Source: Sphingobium yanoikuyae (GTDB lineage Bacteria > Pseudomonadota > Alphaproteobacteria > Sphingomonadales > Sphingomonadaceae). Taken from it: DNA of 64,000 nucleotides. Positions within the stretch are counted from its first letter, which is position 1; each line of letters opens with the position of its first letter. Location: NCBI RefSeq assembly GCF_034424525.1, contig NZ_CP139979.1, forward strand, positions 2,505,001-2,569,000. Direction: 5' to 3'. The position numbers and the translations under genes were made by a program. The notes under the pieces are model-generated. The model saw only the letters and a list, made by a program, of their open reading frames with translations. It made no database searches and was not told where the DNA came from. Positions 35,662 through 46,093 of the stretch are shown piece after piece.

Positions 35662-36612
35662 ATGATTCCGGGGGTTTCCATCATTGAAACGACGATAGGC
35701 GAAGCCCAGGCGGGTTTGCGCCTCGATCGCGCATTGGCCGAACTGCTGCCCGACCTGTCGCGCGAGCGGATCAAGGCGTTGATCGTCGAGGGACAGATCG
35801 TCTCTGGCAGTCGATCGCTCAACCCGTCGATGAAGGTGGCGGTGGGGCAGGATTACAGCATCACCCTGCCCGCCCCGGTCGCGCTCGACGCCGTGGCGCA
35901 GGATATTCCGCTCGACATCGTGCATGAGGATGCCGACCTGATCGTGGTGGACAAGCCTGCGGGCCTGGTGGTCCACCCGGCGGCCGGCAATCTGGACGGC
36001 ACGCTGGTCAATGCGCTGCTGCACCATTGCGATGGTCAGTTATCCGGCATTGGCGGCGTGGCGCGTCCCGGCATCGTTCATCGCATCGACAAGGATACTT
36101 CCGGCCTGTTGGTCGTTGCTAAGTCGGACAAGGCCCATGAGGGCCTGGCCCGGCAGTTCAAGGATCACAGTATCGACCGGCTCTATGCCGCGATCGTCTA
36201 TGGCATTCCAACGCCGGGGTCCGGCACGGTCGATGCCTGGATCGGGCGGTCCGACGCTGATCGAAAGAAGATGGCGGTTCATCGGGAAGGGCGCGGCAAA
36301 CATGCCGTCACCCATTACCGCGTGATGGAGCGCCTGCGTGGCGCGGCGATGGTGGAATGCCGGCTGGAAACCGGCCGCACCCATCAGGTTCGCGTGCATA
36401 TGGCGCATCTGGGTCACCCCTTGATCGGTGACCCGGTTTACGGTAGAGACAGAAAAGGTTTCAAATCAATACTGGAAACGCTGGGTTTCAAAAGGCAGGC
36501 ATTGCACGCGAAACGGCTGGGGTTCATACATCCTGTGACGGAGGAACCCCTGGCTTTCGACAGTCCCCTGCCTGCAGATATGCAGGAACTGTTAAGCGAG
36601 CTTCACGTATAG
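35662..36612 (+). CDS. rluD: 23S rRNA pseudouridine synthase RluD
   Basis: Makes pseudouridines in helix 69 of 23S rRNA (family role). The 316-residue protein has an S4 RNA-binding domain at about 15-75 (LRLDRALAELLPDLSRERIK) followed by the RluA-type catalytic domain. The catalytic aspartate lies in HRIDKDTSGLLVVAKSD, and GRTHQVRVHMAHLGHPLIGD is the second conserved motif. The rpoH gene follows on the same strand. Confidence 0.9.
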   Translation: MIPGVSIIETTIGEAQAGLRLDRALAELLPDLSRERIKALIVEGQIVSGSRSLNPSMKVAVGQDYSITLPAPVALDAVAQDIPLDIVHEDADLIVVDKPAGLVVHPAAGNLDGTLVNALLHHCDGQLSGIGGVARPGIVHRIDKDTSGLLVVAKSDKAHEGLARQFKDHSIDRLYAAIVYGIPTPGSGTVDAWIGRSDADRKKMAVHREGRGKHAVTHYRVMERLRGAAMVECRLETGRTHQVRVHMAHLGHPLIGDPVYGRDRKGFKSILETLGFKRQALHAKRLGFIHPVTEEPLAFDSPLPADMQELLSELHV

Positions 36613-36690
36613 GTTCTGACAAGTTTGCGCGGCCAGCGGATGCCACTTTCGGGTTCGCCTGGCGCGCATGTAAAGGGAAGGAATTGTGAC

Positions 36691-37605
36691 ATGGCCAATC
36701 GGAGCAATGTCCCCGCGGTTCCGGCGCTGGGCGGTGAAGCCAGCCTCAACCGCTATCTGTCGGAAATTCGCAAGTTTCCGCTGCTGACCCCCGAGCAGGA
36801 ATATATGCTCGCGAAGCGCTACGAGGAACATCAGGATCCCGAGGCGGCGGCCCAGCTCGTCACGTCTCACCTGCGCCTCGTGGCGAAGATCGCCATGGGC
36901 TATCGCGGCTATGGCCTGCCGGTCAGCGAACTGATCAGCGAAGGCAATATCGGCTTGATGCAGGGCGTGAAGAAGTTCGAGGCCGAACGCGGCTTCCGCC
37001 TGGCGACCTACGCCATGTGGTGGATCCGCGCGTCGATCCAGGAATTCATCCTGCGCAGTTGGAGCCTGGTCAAGATGGGCACCACCGCGTCGCAGAAGAA
37101 ACTGTTCTTCAACCTGCGCCGGATGAAGAACAATATCGAGGCGTTCGAGGATGGCGATCTGCGCCCCGAGGACGTGACCAAGATCGCGACCGATCTGGGC
37201 GTGTCGGAAGATGACGTGGTGTCGATGAACCGTCGCATGGCGATGGGCGGTGATACCTCGCTGAACGTTCCGATGCGCGAGGATGGCGACGGCCAGTGGC
37301 AGGATTGGCTGCAGGACACCGATCCGCTGCAGGACGAACGCGTCGCCGAGGAGCAGGAACGCACCCAGCGTCACGAGATGCTGGTCGAGGCGATGACCGA
37401 CCTCAACGACCGCGAGAAGCATATCCTGGCCGAGCGTCGCCTGGCCGAGGAGCCCAAGACCCTTGAGGAACTCAGCCAGGTCTATGGCGTGTCGCGCGAG
37501 CGCGTCCGCCAGATCGAGGTTCGCGCCTTCGAGAAGCTGCAGAAGGCGATGATGCGCATCGCCGGCGGCAAGCTGGAAAAGATGGCACGCTTCGCCGCGG
37601 CCTGA
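36691..37605 (+). CDS. rpoH: RNA polymerase sigma-32 factor
   Basis: Heat-shock sigma factor of 304 residues. The start at 36691 follows AAGGGAAGGA. Region 1.2 reads RYLSEIRKFPLLTPEQEYML; region 2 includes EGNIGLMQGVKKFEAERGFR and ATYAMWWIRASIQEF; the RpoH box QKKLFFNLR is present. Region 4 carries the helix-turn-helix in LEELSQVYGVSRERVRQIEV. A strong terminator follows at 37631-37662. Targets are expected to include chaperones and the ClpXP proteins encoded in this window. Confidence 0.95.
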   Translation: MANRSNVPAVPALGGEASLNRYLSEIRKFPLLTPEQEYMLAKRYEEHQDPEAAAQLVTSHLRLVAKIAMGYRGYGLPVSELISEGNIGLMQGVKKFEAERGFRLATYAMWWIRASIQEFILRSWSLVKMGTTASQKKLFFNLRRMKNNIEAFEDGDLRPEDVTKIATDLGVSEDDVVSMNRRMAMGGDTSLNVPMREDGDGQWQDWLQDTDPLQDERVAEEQERTQRHEMLVEAMTDLNDREKHILAERRLAEEPKTLEELSQVYGVSRERVRQIEVRAFEKLQKAMMRIAGGKLEKMARFAAA

Positions 37606-37630
37606 TCCGGCGACACAAGAAAAAGAAGAA

Positions 37631-37662
37631 GCCCCGGAGCGATCCGGGGCTTTTTTTTTTCG
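37631..37662 (+). terminator. Rho-independent terminator of rpoH
   Basis: AGCCCCGG (37631-37638) and CCGGGGCT (37645-37652) form a perfect stem with a six-base loop and a run of T residues after it. It lies 26 bases after the rpoH stop and just before the convergent acetyltransferase gene. Confidence 0.92.
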
Positions 37663-37664
37663 TC

Positions 37665-38150
37665 TTAGAGCATCCGCACCATCGAGACACTGTCCGCGCC
37701 ATAGCTGTCGGCGGCAACCGGCGCGTCGACGAAACCCTGTCGGCGCCAGAAGGCGTCCGCGCCGTTGACGGCTGTCAGGGTGATGCGATCGAAGCCGGCG
37801 GCGCGGGCCTGTGCCACGGTCAGGTCGACGGCGGCCGCAGCGGCGCCAGTGCCACGCGCTTCGGGCAGTAGCGCCAGGTCGTGGAGATAATAGCGGTCGA
37901 GTGCGTCCGGCAGCCTGCCCATCAACTGATCCAGCGCTGGCGGCCGGTCCCCGGCCCAGGGATGGGTGACGAGATAGCCGAGCGCCTGCCCGTCCCGCTC
38001 CAGCAGGAAGCCACCCGCCGGATAGAGGCGCAGCCGTTCGGCATAGATGGCAGGCTTCTCCGTATAGGCGCCATGAACCCGATCGGAAATGGCCGCCACT
38101 GCGTCCACGTCCCCCTGCCCCATCGGTCGCCATTGGGCGCTGCCGCTCAT
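37665..38150 (-). CDS. GNAT-family N-acetyltransferase
   Basis: Predicted acetyl-CoA-dependent acetyltransferase of 161 residues. The GNAT core is visible as strand and loop LHDLALLPEARGTGAAAAAV (the R-G-x-G-A motif A for acetyl-CoA) and ITLTAVNGADAFWRRQGFVD near the end. Substrate unknown. Its start overlaps the stop of the TetR gene (ATGA), so the two form one operon. Confidence 0.85.
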   Translation of the reverse strand: MSGSAQWRPMGQGDVDAVAAISDRVHGAYTEKPAIYAERLRLYPAGGFLLERDGQALGYLVTHPWAGDRPPALDQLMGRLPDALDRYYLHDLALLPEARGTGAAAAAVDLTVAQARAAGFDRITLTAVNGADAFWRRQGFVDAPVAADSYGADSVSMVRML

Positions 38151-38695
38151 GCCTCAACACCCAGGGCGCGGCGATTGGCCGCCAGCAATTCCTCCGACAG
38201 CGCCGGATCGTCCACCGCGCGGGCCAGCACCATCGTGCCGACCAGTTGCGCCATGCGGGCGAGCGCTGCGTCGCGATCGGCAATGCCGGCATTTTGCAAC
38301 GCGGCGGTCAGATCCTCAAACCCTTCGCGAAAGGCAGTGGCGAGCGGCCCGCCCTTACGCGCGGCATCGGGGCCAAGCGCGATCAGCGCGCAGCCGGTTT
38401 CGGGCGCATCGCGGTTGCGGGCGCTCAGATAATCGGCGGTGATGGCATCCGGGCCATCCTCGGCCGACAGGCGACGCCACTTGGCCGCGCCGCGCGCGAG
38501 CGACGTGGCACAGGCTTCGGCCGCCAGCGCCTCCTTCGATTCGAACTGGTTGTAGAAACCGCCATGGGTAAGGCCGCATTCGCGCATCACCTCGCCAATG
38601 CCGACGCCCTCGACGCCGCGAGCGCGGAAGAGCCGGGATGCGGCATCCACCACCTTCTCGCGATTACGTTCGGCCTGTTCACGGCTGACTTTCAT
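38147..38695 (-). CDS. TetR/AcrR-family transcriptional regulator
   Basis: Repressor-type protein of 182 residues. The N-terminal helix-turn-helix contains AASRLFRARGVEGVGIGEVM and CGLTHGGFYNQFESKEAL, typical of TetR. The C-terminal domain would bind the inducer. It is divergent from the MFS transporter at 38819, the classic arrangement for a repressor controlling an efflux or uptake pump. A candidate operator is at 38732-38745. Confidence 0.9.
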   Translation of the reverse strand: MKVSREQAERNREKVVDAASRLFRARGVEGVGIGEVMRECGLTHGGFYNQFESKEALAAEACATSLARGAAKWRRLSAEDGPDAITADYLSARNRDAPETGCALIALGPDAARKGGPLATAFREGFEDLTAALQNAGIADRDAALARMAQLVGTMVLARAVDDPALSEELLAANRRALGVEA

Positions 38696-38731
38696 GATTC
38701 CGACACTCCAATTGGCCTCTTGACCTTATAT

Positions 38732-38745
38732 ATGATACCCATCAT
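38732..38745. promoter_or_regulatory. Candidate TetR operator
   Basis: ATGAT (38732-38736) and ATCAT (38741-38745) form a dyad around ACCC in the 123-base region between the divergent TetR and MFS genes. A TTGACC element lies just left at 38720-38725, so binding could block transcription. Short arms limit confidence. Confidence 0.35.
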
Positions 38746-38818
38746 TTAACGCCAGTCCGTTTTCCGGCTCAAGAAGCAGTTCAGGGGCCAGTCCAAGGGC
38801 CAATCCAAGGGGAAGTCG

Positions 38819-40108
38819 ATGCTGTCCACCATGTTCGCCCGCCGCCTGGCCGCGCGCAATGTCCATTATGGCTGGGCCGTCGCGGGCACGACTTTCCTCA
38901 CCATGCTGGTGGTGGCCGGCGCGGTCGGCGCGCCGGGCGTGTTCATCGTGCCGCTGCAGAAGGAATTTGGCTGGAGCGCGGCGGATATTTCCGGGGCGCT
39001 GGCGATCCGTTTCCTGCTGTTCGGGGGCATGGGGCCTTTTGCCGCCGCTTTCATGAACCGCTTTGGTGTGCGGCGGATGATGCTGATTTCGCTGTCGATC
39101 GTCATTGGCGGCCTGCTGCTGTCGCTTGGCATGACGCAATTGTGGCAACTCGTCCTTCTCTGGGGCGTGGTGATCGGCGTCGGCACCGGCCTCACCGCCA
39201 TGGTGCTGGGCGCGACGGTCGCCACCCGCTGGTTCAGCGAGCGGCGCGGACTGGTGATGGGGCTGCTGTCGGCCAGCACCGCGACCGGCCAGCTCGCCTT
39301 CCTGCCGCTGCTGGCCAGCATGACCGGCAGCTATGGCTGGCGCACGGCGATGCTGCTGGTGTGCGGCGCGATCCTGGTCGCGGCCGTCGCGGTCATGCTG
39401 CTGATGCGCGACCGGCCTTCGGACCTGAACCTTGCCCCCTATGGCGAACAGGCGATCCAGCCCGTTCCTGCCCAGCCGGCCAGCCTGGGCGCGCTGCTGG
39501 CGACGCCGCTGATCGTGCTGCGCGACGTGGCGAAGGTGCCGACCTTCTGGATCCTCTTCTTCTCCTTCTACATCTGCGGTGCCAGCACCAATGGCCTGGT
39601 CCAGACCCATTTCATCTCGCTGTGCGGCGATTATGGACTGGCAGCAGTGGGCGCGGCGTCGATGCTGGCGATGATGGGGCTGTTCGACTTTGCCGGCACG
39701 CTGGCATCGGGCTGGCTCAGCGACCGCTATGACAATCGCTGGCTGCTCTTCTTTTATTATGGCCTCCGCGGCCTATCGCTCCTCTACCTGCCGTTCAGCG
39801 ACTTCTCGATCTACAGCCTGTCGCTGTTCGCCATCTTCTATGGCCTCGACTGGGTGGCGACGGTGCCGCCGACGGTGAAGCTGACGGCGCAGCGCTTCGG
39901 CCCCGAAAAGGCGAATATCGTGTTCGGCTGGATCTTTGCCGGGCATCAGCTGGGCGCGGCGAGCGCCGCGCTGGCCGGCGGCCTGTCGCGCACCGCCTGG
40001 CAAAGCTATATGCCCGCCTTCATCGCGGCCGGCATATTGTGCCTGATCGGCGCAGCGCTGGTCCTGCTGATCAACCGGGGCCGTACGCCGAGCCTGGCGA
40101 CCGCCTGA
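38819..40108 (+). CDS. MFS transporter
   Basis: Major facilitator superfamily permease of 429 residues with about twelve membrane segments. The start at 38819 follows AAGGGGA. The loop 2-3 signature region appears as MGPFAAAFMNRFGVRRMM, and the corresponding second-half loop as ASGWLSDRYDNRW. Motifs near YGWAVAGTTF and FGWIFAGHQLGAA resemble the oxalate/formate antiporter and monocarboxylate branch. Substrate unknown. Likely repressed by the divergent TetR protein. Confidence 0.88.
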   Translation: MLSTMFARRLAARNVHYGWAVAGTTFLTMLVVAGAVGAPGVFIVPLQKEFGWSAADISGALAIRFLLFGGMGPFAAAFMNRFGVRRMMLISLSIVIGGLLLSLGMTQLWQLVLLWGVVIGVGTGLTAMVLGATVATRWFSERRGLVMGLLSASTATGQLAFLPLLASMTGSYGWRTAMLLVCGAILVAAVAVMLLMRDRPSDLNLAPYGEQAIQPVPAQPASLGALLATPLIVLRDVAKVPTFWILFFSFYICGASTNGLVQTHFISLCGDYGLAAVGAASMLAMMGLFDFAGTLASGWLSDRYDNRWLLFFYYGLRGLSLLYLPFSDFSIYSLSLFAIFYGLDWVATVPPTVKLTAQRFGPEKANIVFGWIFAGHQLGAASAALAGGLSRTAWQSYMPAFIAAGILCLIGAALVLLINRGRTPSLATA

Positions 40109-40116
40109 AGGAATCG

Positions 40117-40866
40117 ATGACGACGGCGCGCGGGGACGCTAGTTTGCGGCCCATGAAAAAAGCCAAAGCCGCGCCCAAGCCTGCCTCCGCCCAGAAACGT
40201 CGTTCCCGCTGGATCAGCATCCCCCTCAAGGTCGCCATCGGCTTTGTCGGCCTGTCGGTCGGCACCGTGGTCATCTATCGCTTCGTGCCGCCGCCGGTGA
40301 CCATTACCATGCTGCTCGATCCCAATGGCATCACCAAGGAATGGAAGCGCCTGGACGCGATCGACCCGGACATGCCGCGCGCGGCGATCGCGGCGGAGGA
40401 TAGTCGCTTCTGCAGCCATCATGGTTTCGACGCGGTCGCAATTGCCCAGGCCATGCGCCACAATGCCAGCGGCGGGCGCATTCGCGGCGGCTCCACGATC
40501 AGCCAGCAAACGGCGAAGAATGTCTTCCTGTGGCAGGGTGGCGGTTTCGTCCGCAAGGGCTTCGAGGCCTGGTTCACCGTGCTGATCGAGGCGATCTGGG
40601 GCAAGCGGCGGATCATGGAAGTCTATCTGAACGTCGCGGAGACCGGCATCGGCACCTATGGCGTGCAGGCCGGATCGATCCGCTATTTCGGCCATGGCGC
40701 GGGCAAGCTGAGCCGGGCCGAGGCAGCGCGGCTGGCGGCGGTGTTGCCGCTGCCCAAGAAGCGCGAGGCGATCGATCCGCATGGCTTCACCCGCCGCTAT
40801 GGCAACAGCATCTCCGCGCGCATCCCCGTGGTGCAGCGCGACGGGCTGGACGACTGCCTGAACTGA
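40117..40866 (+). CDS. mtgA: Monofunctional peptidoglycan transglycosylase
   Basis: Polymerises lipid II into glycan strands at the inner membrane. The 249-residue protein has one N-terminal membrane anchor (about 37-57) and a GT51 domain. Motifs are IAAEDSRFCSHHGFD with the catalytic glutamate, GGSTISQQTAKNVFLW and KRRIMEVYLNVAETG. The start at 40117 follows GAAGGA eight bases after the MFS stop; a second ATG at 40153 is also possible. Confidence 0.92.
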   Translation: MTTARGDASLRPMKKAKAAPKPASAQKRRSRWISIPLKVAIGFVGLSVGTVVIYRFVPPPVTITMLLDPNGITKEWKRLDAIDPDMPRAAIAAEDSRFCSHHGFDAVAIAQAMRHNASGGRIRGGSTISQQTAKNVFLWQGGGFVRKGFEAWFTVLIEAIWGKRRIMEVYLNVAETGIGTYGVQAGSIRYFGHGAGKLSRAEAARLAAVLPLPKKREAIDPHGFTRRYGNSISARIPVVQRDGLDDCLN

Positions 40867-41022
40867 GGCAGCGGCCGGGCGCCCGAAAATAGGAAATCGG
40901 GCGCTTAACTTCCCATATTTCCCGCACATTTCGACATTTTATTGCGCTGCCCTGATCCTATCGGAAAGCGCACACTGCCCGGTCCCCGATCATAATCGAG
41001 CGGCGGCGAATAGGACATGAAA

Positions 41023-41054
41023 AAGGGAGGCGCGGATCGCTCCGCGCCTCCCTT
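41023..41054. terminator. Bidirectional terminator
   Basis: AAGGGAGGCGCGGA (41023-41036) and TCCGCGCCTCCCTT (41041-41054) form a perfect 14-base stem with a four-base loop. T-rich tails exist on both strands (CCTTTTT on plus, TTTTCAT on minus). It lies between convergent mtgA and the TonB receptor. Confidence 0.88.
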
Positions 41055-41078
41055 CCTTTTTACCTGCCGGCGCCTGAC

Positions 41079-43559
41079 TTAGAAGCCGATCACCAGCGAG
41101 CCGCTGATCGCGCGCGGAGCACCGAAGTTGACGTTCGTGCTCGACGCGGTGGTCAGGCCGCCGCTGAACGAACCGATGTAGAACTTGTCGAACAGGTTCG
41201 ACACGTTCAGCTGGAAGAAGGCCTTGTCCAGACCCATGTCCTTCAGGTTATAACGCAGGTCGAGGTCGACAACGGTGTAACCCGCCACCTTGAAGGTGTT
41301 GATGTCGTTCAGCCAACGCGAACCGGTGCGCTTGATCTGGGCGCCCAGATCAACCGGACCCAGCGTACCCTGAATGCGACCGCCCCACAGATAGCCCGGA
41401 GCGCTGCGTTCGCGGTTGCCCTTGGTCGCTGCGAAGCTGTTCGCGCCAGTCTGGACGTCGGCACCGATTTCCGATTCGATCCACGAACCGAATGCGTAAA
41501 CCAGCAGGCCATCCATCGGGCGAACCGACACGTTGGCGTCGATGCCATACTTCTTCACGCCACCCAGATTGGTGTCGATCGAGCAATCGCATTCGAAGCT
41601 GTAGGCCGAAGCGATACGGTTCTTGTACTTCGCGTACCAGCCGGTGACAGCCGCCTGAACGATGTTGTTCTGGTAGCGCAGGGCCAGGTCGAAGCTGTCC
41701 GACGTTTCGGCAACCGGCTTCGATGCGGCGTTGGTCGCCGGCAGGAAGATCGAGTTGTAGAGCGTGTCGGTGCCCGGAACCGAGATGTTGGCGGCGTAGC
41801 TACCCGCGACGCTCACTTCCGGCGTGATCTTGAAGATTGCGCCGACGTTGGGCAGAAGCTTGTCATACTTGTAGACGCGCTGCTGCGGCGCGGCGAAGGT
41901 CGGATTGGCCAGAGCATAAGCCGCGACGTCGCCACTGGCGACGCAGTTCACATTGCCGTTGGCGGCCGTGGTGAAGCAGTTCTGGTTCAGTTCGCGCTTG
42001 AAGAAGGGCGCGCGAACGCCGAGGTTCACGATCAGACGTTCATCGACGAACATGCCGCGATATTCGCCAGCGACCTGGTTCAGGGTCGCGTAGGACTTGC
42101 GATCACGCTTCTGCAGGATGTTGCCGACGGAATCGGTCAGCGGATCATTGACCGGGAAGACGTCCAGCGGCTCGCCGTTATGATCGAGCAGCGCAGCTTC
42201 GCCGGTCTGGCGGTGACGGGCGCGATCGAAGCTGTACGACAGACGCAGACGGTTGTTTGCGTCAAATTCATAAGCGAGGTTCGCGATGGCGACCCAACGA
42301 CGGGTGTTCGTCTGGCTGGGATTGACGATCGCGGTGCGATCCGATTCCGTCGGGTCGACGCGGCCATTGCCATTCGCGTCAACGCCGAGTTCGCCGTCAC
42401 CATTCAGGTCGTTGCCGAAATAGGCCGAGCCGCCGAAATAGCCGGTATAGGCCTGGCCGTTCTGATAGTAGAAGCTTTCATAAGCTGCCACGCCGCCGCC
42501 GCCATTGGCCTTGGTGGTGCTGTAGGCAGCATCGGCCGAGAAGATCAGCTTGTCGGTCAGCGTCAGGCGCGTGCTCATGCGCTGAATGCCGGTGTTCGAC
42601 GGATTGTAGCGACGCTCCCACTGCGAGCCGCAATAGCCCGAAGGAAGCTGGTCAGCGACACCAGCAACCGGCGTCGGCAGGACGCAGGGTGCGCCCGCAC
42701 CGCCGACGTCATAGAAACGGGCGCTCTTGTCACCCGAGAAAGCGGCAGCCGAACCGGGCGAACCACCGAAGTTGTTGCGGTTCACGTTATAGTGCGCAGC
42801 CAGCGAGATGAAGTCGCCATTGCTGCCGATCTCCTGGTAGATCTTGCCGTTATACTGGGCCTTGTCGACCTTGCCGTAGTTGGCGAACGACGCTTCGTTA
42901 TAAGCGCGCGAGGCCGAAACCCACGCCTTGGTGCCATGGCCGGTGAAATCGCCGGTCTGGATCATGCCGAACACGCGGTGCATCGGACGATCGCCGGCAC
43001 CCTTGGCCGCGATGTTGCCGTAGCTGACGCTGGCCAGCGCACCGAAATCGTCGCTGGGGGTCAGCGAGTTGATGTTGACGGTGCCGCCAACCGCAGCAGC
43101 GGTCGGGCTGTCGACATCGGTCGCGCCGAGGTTGACGTTGATGCTTTCGACCAGTTCGGGGTCGATCTGCTGGTTGGTGTAGATGGCATAGTTACCCGAG
43201 TCATTCATCGGAATACCATCGAGGATCTGGGCGATACGATCCGAGCTGAAGCCACGGATGGTGAAGCTGCCGCCCGACGACCCCCAGGGATCGTTGTTGG
43301 TGAAGCTGACGCCCGGCACCAGGTTAATGATTTCGTTGACGGTCTGGCCGGGGCGCTGACGCTCGATGATTTCCTGGGTCAGAACGACCTTCGCCTTGGG
43401 CGAGTCAGGGATCTTCACGCCGCCGACACCCTGGTTCACCACTGCACCGGTGACGACGATCGAATCTTCGAAATCCTGCGAACCGGTCGACTGCGCGAAA
43501 GCGACAGCCGGGGCAGCGACGGCGAGAATCGCGGCGCTGCACTTGAGAAACTGCTTCAT
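41079..43559 (-). CDS. TonB-dependent receptor
   Basis: Outer-membrane transporter of 826 residues. The start at 43559 follows AAGGG, and the signal peptide ends near residue 22 (AVAFAQ). A TonB-box-like DSIVVTGAVV, a plug with INLVPGVSFTNNDPWGSSGG and FTIRGFSSDRIAQILDGIPM, and a barrel ending in VIGF follow. Two cysteine-containing loops (FECDCSID and QNCFTTAANGNVNC) may form disulfides outside the cell. Codon use in this gene favours a narrow set of codons more than its neighbours, suggesting high expression. Substrate unknown. Confidence 0.92.
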   Translation of the reverse strand: MKQFLKCSAAILAVAAPAVAFAQSTGSQDFEDSIVVTGAVVNQGVGGVKIPDSPKAKVVLTQEIIERQRPGQTVNEIINLVPGVSFTNNDPWGSSGGSFTIRGFSSDRIAQILDGIPMNDSGNYAIYTNQQIDPELVESINVNLGATDVDSPTAAAVGGTVNINSLTPSDDFGALASVSYGNIAAKGAGDRPMHRVFGMIQTGDFTGHGTKAWVSASRAYNEASFANYGKVDKAQYNGKIYQEIGSNGDFISLAAHYNVNRNNFGGSPGSAAAFSGDKSARFYDVGGAGAPCVLPTPVAGVADQLPSGYCGSQWERRYNPSNTGIQRMSTRLTLTDKLIFSADAAYSTTKANGGGGVAAYESFYYQNGQAYTGYFGGSAYFGNDLNGDGELGVDANGNGRVDPTESDRTAIVNPSQTNTRRWVAIANLAYEFDANNRLRLSYSFDRARHRQTGEAALLDHNGEPLDVFPVNDPLTDSVGNILQKRDRKSYATLNQVAGEYRGMFVDERLIVNLGVRAPFFKRELNQNCFTTAANGNVNCVASGDVAAYALANPTFAAPQQRVYKYDKLLPNVGAIFKITPEVSVAGSYAANISVPGTDTLYNSIFLPATNAASKPVAETSDSFDLALRYQNNIVQAAVTGWYAKYKNRIASAYSFECDCSIDTNLGGVKKYGIDANVSVRPMDGLLVYAFGSWIESEIGADVQTGANSFAATKGNRERSAPGYLWGGRIQGTLGPVDLGAQIKRTGSRWLNDINTFKVAGYTVVDLDLRYNLKDMGLDKAFFQLNVSNLFDKFYIGSFSGGLTTASSTNVNFGAPRAISGSLVIGF

Positions 43560-43924
43560 TGACCCTTGTCCCTTTTTCAAGAGTGCGCCCCACGGCGCCA
43601 TAACCATTTTGCTCTTCGAGCCGGCGCCGCATCTGGCGGCCACTGGCGACGCCCCTGTGATGCTATGATTGCAATTATGTTACAATGCAGGTGCGGGACT
43701 GTCACAATTGGAAGAGCATCTGGGCAAGGCACTGAAAAACAGGCCGAAACATCAAACTATCATATTGATTTTATTGCATAATATGTCGAAATTTTACACA
43801 CGCCAACACTGGTGCAATTATGCAACGGCGCAGGAAATTTTGTGCAGTGCGAAAGACTTGCACGAAAAAGGGGCCGGTGGATGGTCCACCGGCCCCTTTT
43901 GTTCCAGCCTGAACGGCGAATGAA
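43560..43924. other. Intergenic region upstream of TonB receptor
   Basis: A 365-base, comparatively AT-rich gap (especially 43665-43850) between the receptor start and the clpX end. It contains two copies of TGCAATTATG (43670-43679 and 43813-43822) and the clpX terminator at 43866-43900. A short open frame across 43669-43923 runs through the terminator and shows no family resemblance, so it is not called. Confidence 0.65.
43866..43900 (-). terminator. Terminator of clpX
   Basis: AAAAGGGGCCGGTGGA and TCCACCGGCCCCTTTT pair perfectly around a three-base loop, giving A/T tails on both strands. It lies 25 bases after the clpX stop on the minus strand. Confidence 0.88.
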
Positions 43925-45193
<1,269 letters not shown>

Positions 45194-45269
45194 TCGCCAA
45201 TCTTTCCTCCCCGCCGTCGGCACCATGCCGGATCTGGCCGGGGATATTCTGGTCCAAAGGCCATCCTAG

Positions 45270-45315
45270 ACCGGGGCACGGCGGTTTCACAAGAGGTGAT
45301 GTACCGCGCCCCGGT
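45270..45315 (-). terminator. Hairpin between clpP and clpX
   Basis: ACCGGGGCACGG (45270-45281) pairs with CCGCGCCCCGGT (45304-45315) with one mismatch. It lies just after the clpP stop; no T tract follows, so it may attenuate or process the mRNA instead of ending it. Confidence 0.35.
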
Positions 45316-45326
45316 AAAGATCGCCT

Positions 45327-45962
45327 TTAGGCTTCTGCGGATTCCGCAGCGGCCGGGCGGCGATCGAACACTTCGTCGACCAGACCGAACGCCTTGGCTT
45401 CGTCAGCCTCCAGGAAGGTGTCGCGGTCCATCGCCCGTTCCACCGCTTCCAGCGACTGGCCGGTATATTTCACGTAGAGATCGTTGAGGCGGCGGCGAAT
45501 CCGAAGGATTTCCTTGGCCTGGATCTCGATATCGGACGCCATGCCCTGGGCGCCGCCCGACGGCTGGTGGACCATGATGCGGGCGTTGCTGAGCGCGATG
45601 CGCTTGCCCGGCTCGCCAGCGGCCAGCAGGAAGCTGCCCATCGAAGCGGCCTGGCCGATGCAGACGGTGCCGACCTGGGGGCGGATATATTTCATCGTGT
45701 CGTGGATCGCCATGCCCGCCGTGACGACGCCGCCCGGCGAGTTGATGTACATCCAGATGTCCTTCTTCGGATTTTCCGATTCGAGGAACAGAAGCTGGGC
45801 GACGATCAGCGAGGCCATATGGTCCTCGACCTGGCCGGTCACGAAGATGATCCGCTCGCGCAGAAGACGCGAGTAAATATCGAAGCTGCGCTCGCCACGG
45901 TTCGATTGCTCGATGACGATGGGAACCAGCGCGGCCATGGGATCATGCATGATGTTGGTCAT
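45327..45962 (-). CDS. clpP: ATP-dependent Clp protease proteolytic subunit ClpP
   Basis: Serine peptidase of 211 residues that forms the tetradecameric proteolytic chamber. The catalytic triad is Ser107 (GQAASMGS), His132 (MVHQPSGG) and Asp181, with the spacing of the E. coli enzyme. The N-terminal segment before VPIVIEQ is a short propeptide. ClpX lies downstream on the same strand. The alternative start at residue 5 is also possible. Confidence 0.97.
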   Translation of the reverse strand: MTNIMHDPMAALVPIVIEQSNRGERSFDIYSRLLRERIIFVTGQVEDHMASLIVAQLLFLESENPKKDIWMYINSPGGVVTAGMAIHDTMKYIRPQVGTVCIGQAASMGSFLLAAGEPGKRIALSNARIMVHQPSGGAQGMASDIEIQAKEILRIRRRLNDLYVKYTGQSLEAVERAMDRDTFLEADEAKAFGLVDEVFDRRPAAAESAEA

Positions 45963-46093
45963 TGTGCTCTTTCAGTCAGGTGCTTTTGCCCGGCCCCCTA
46001 CATCGGCACAAAACCCGACTGGTTCAAGGGGGAACCATGTGTCACCCCTACCGTTCCACAATCGTTTCAAATCGCGACAGGGGGAACAAGCCG

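Noticed and set aside
43669..43923. 84-codon frame upstream of the third TonB receptor
   Set aside because: It runs through the clpX terminator and the sequence looks non-coding; no motif.
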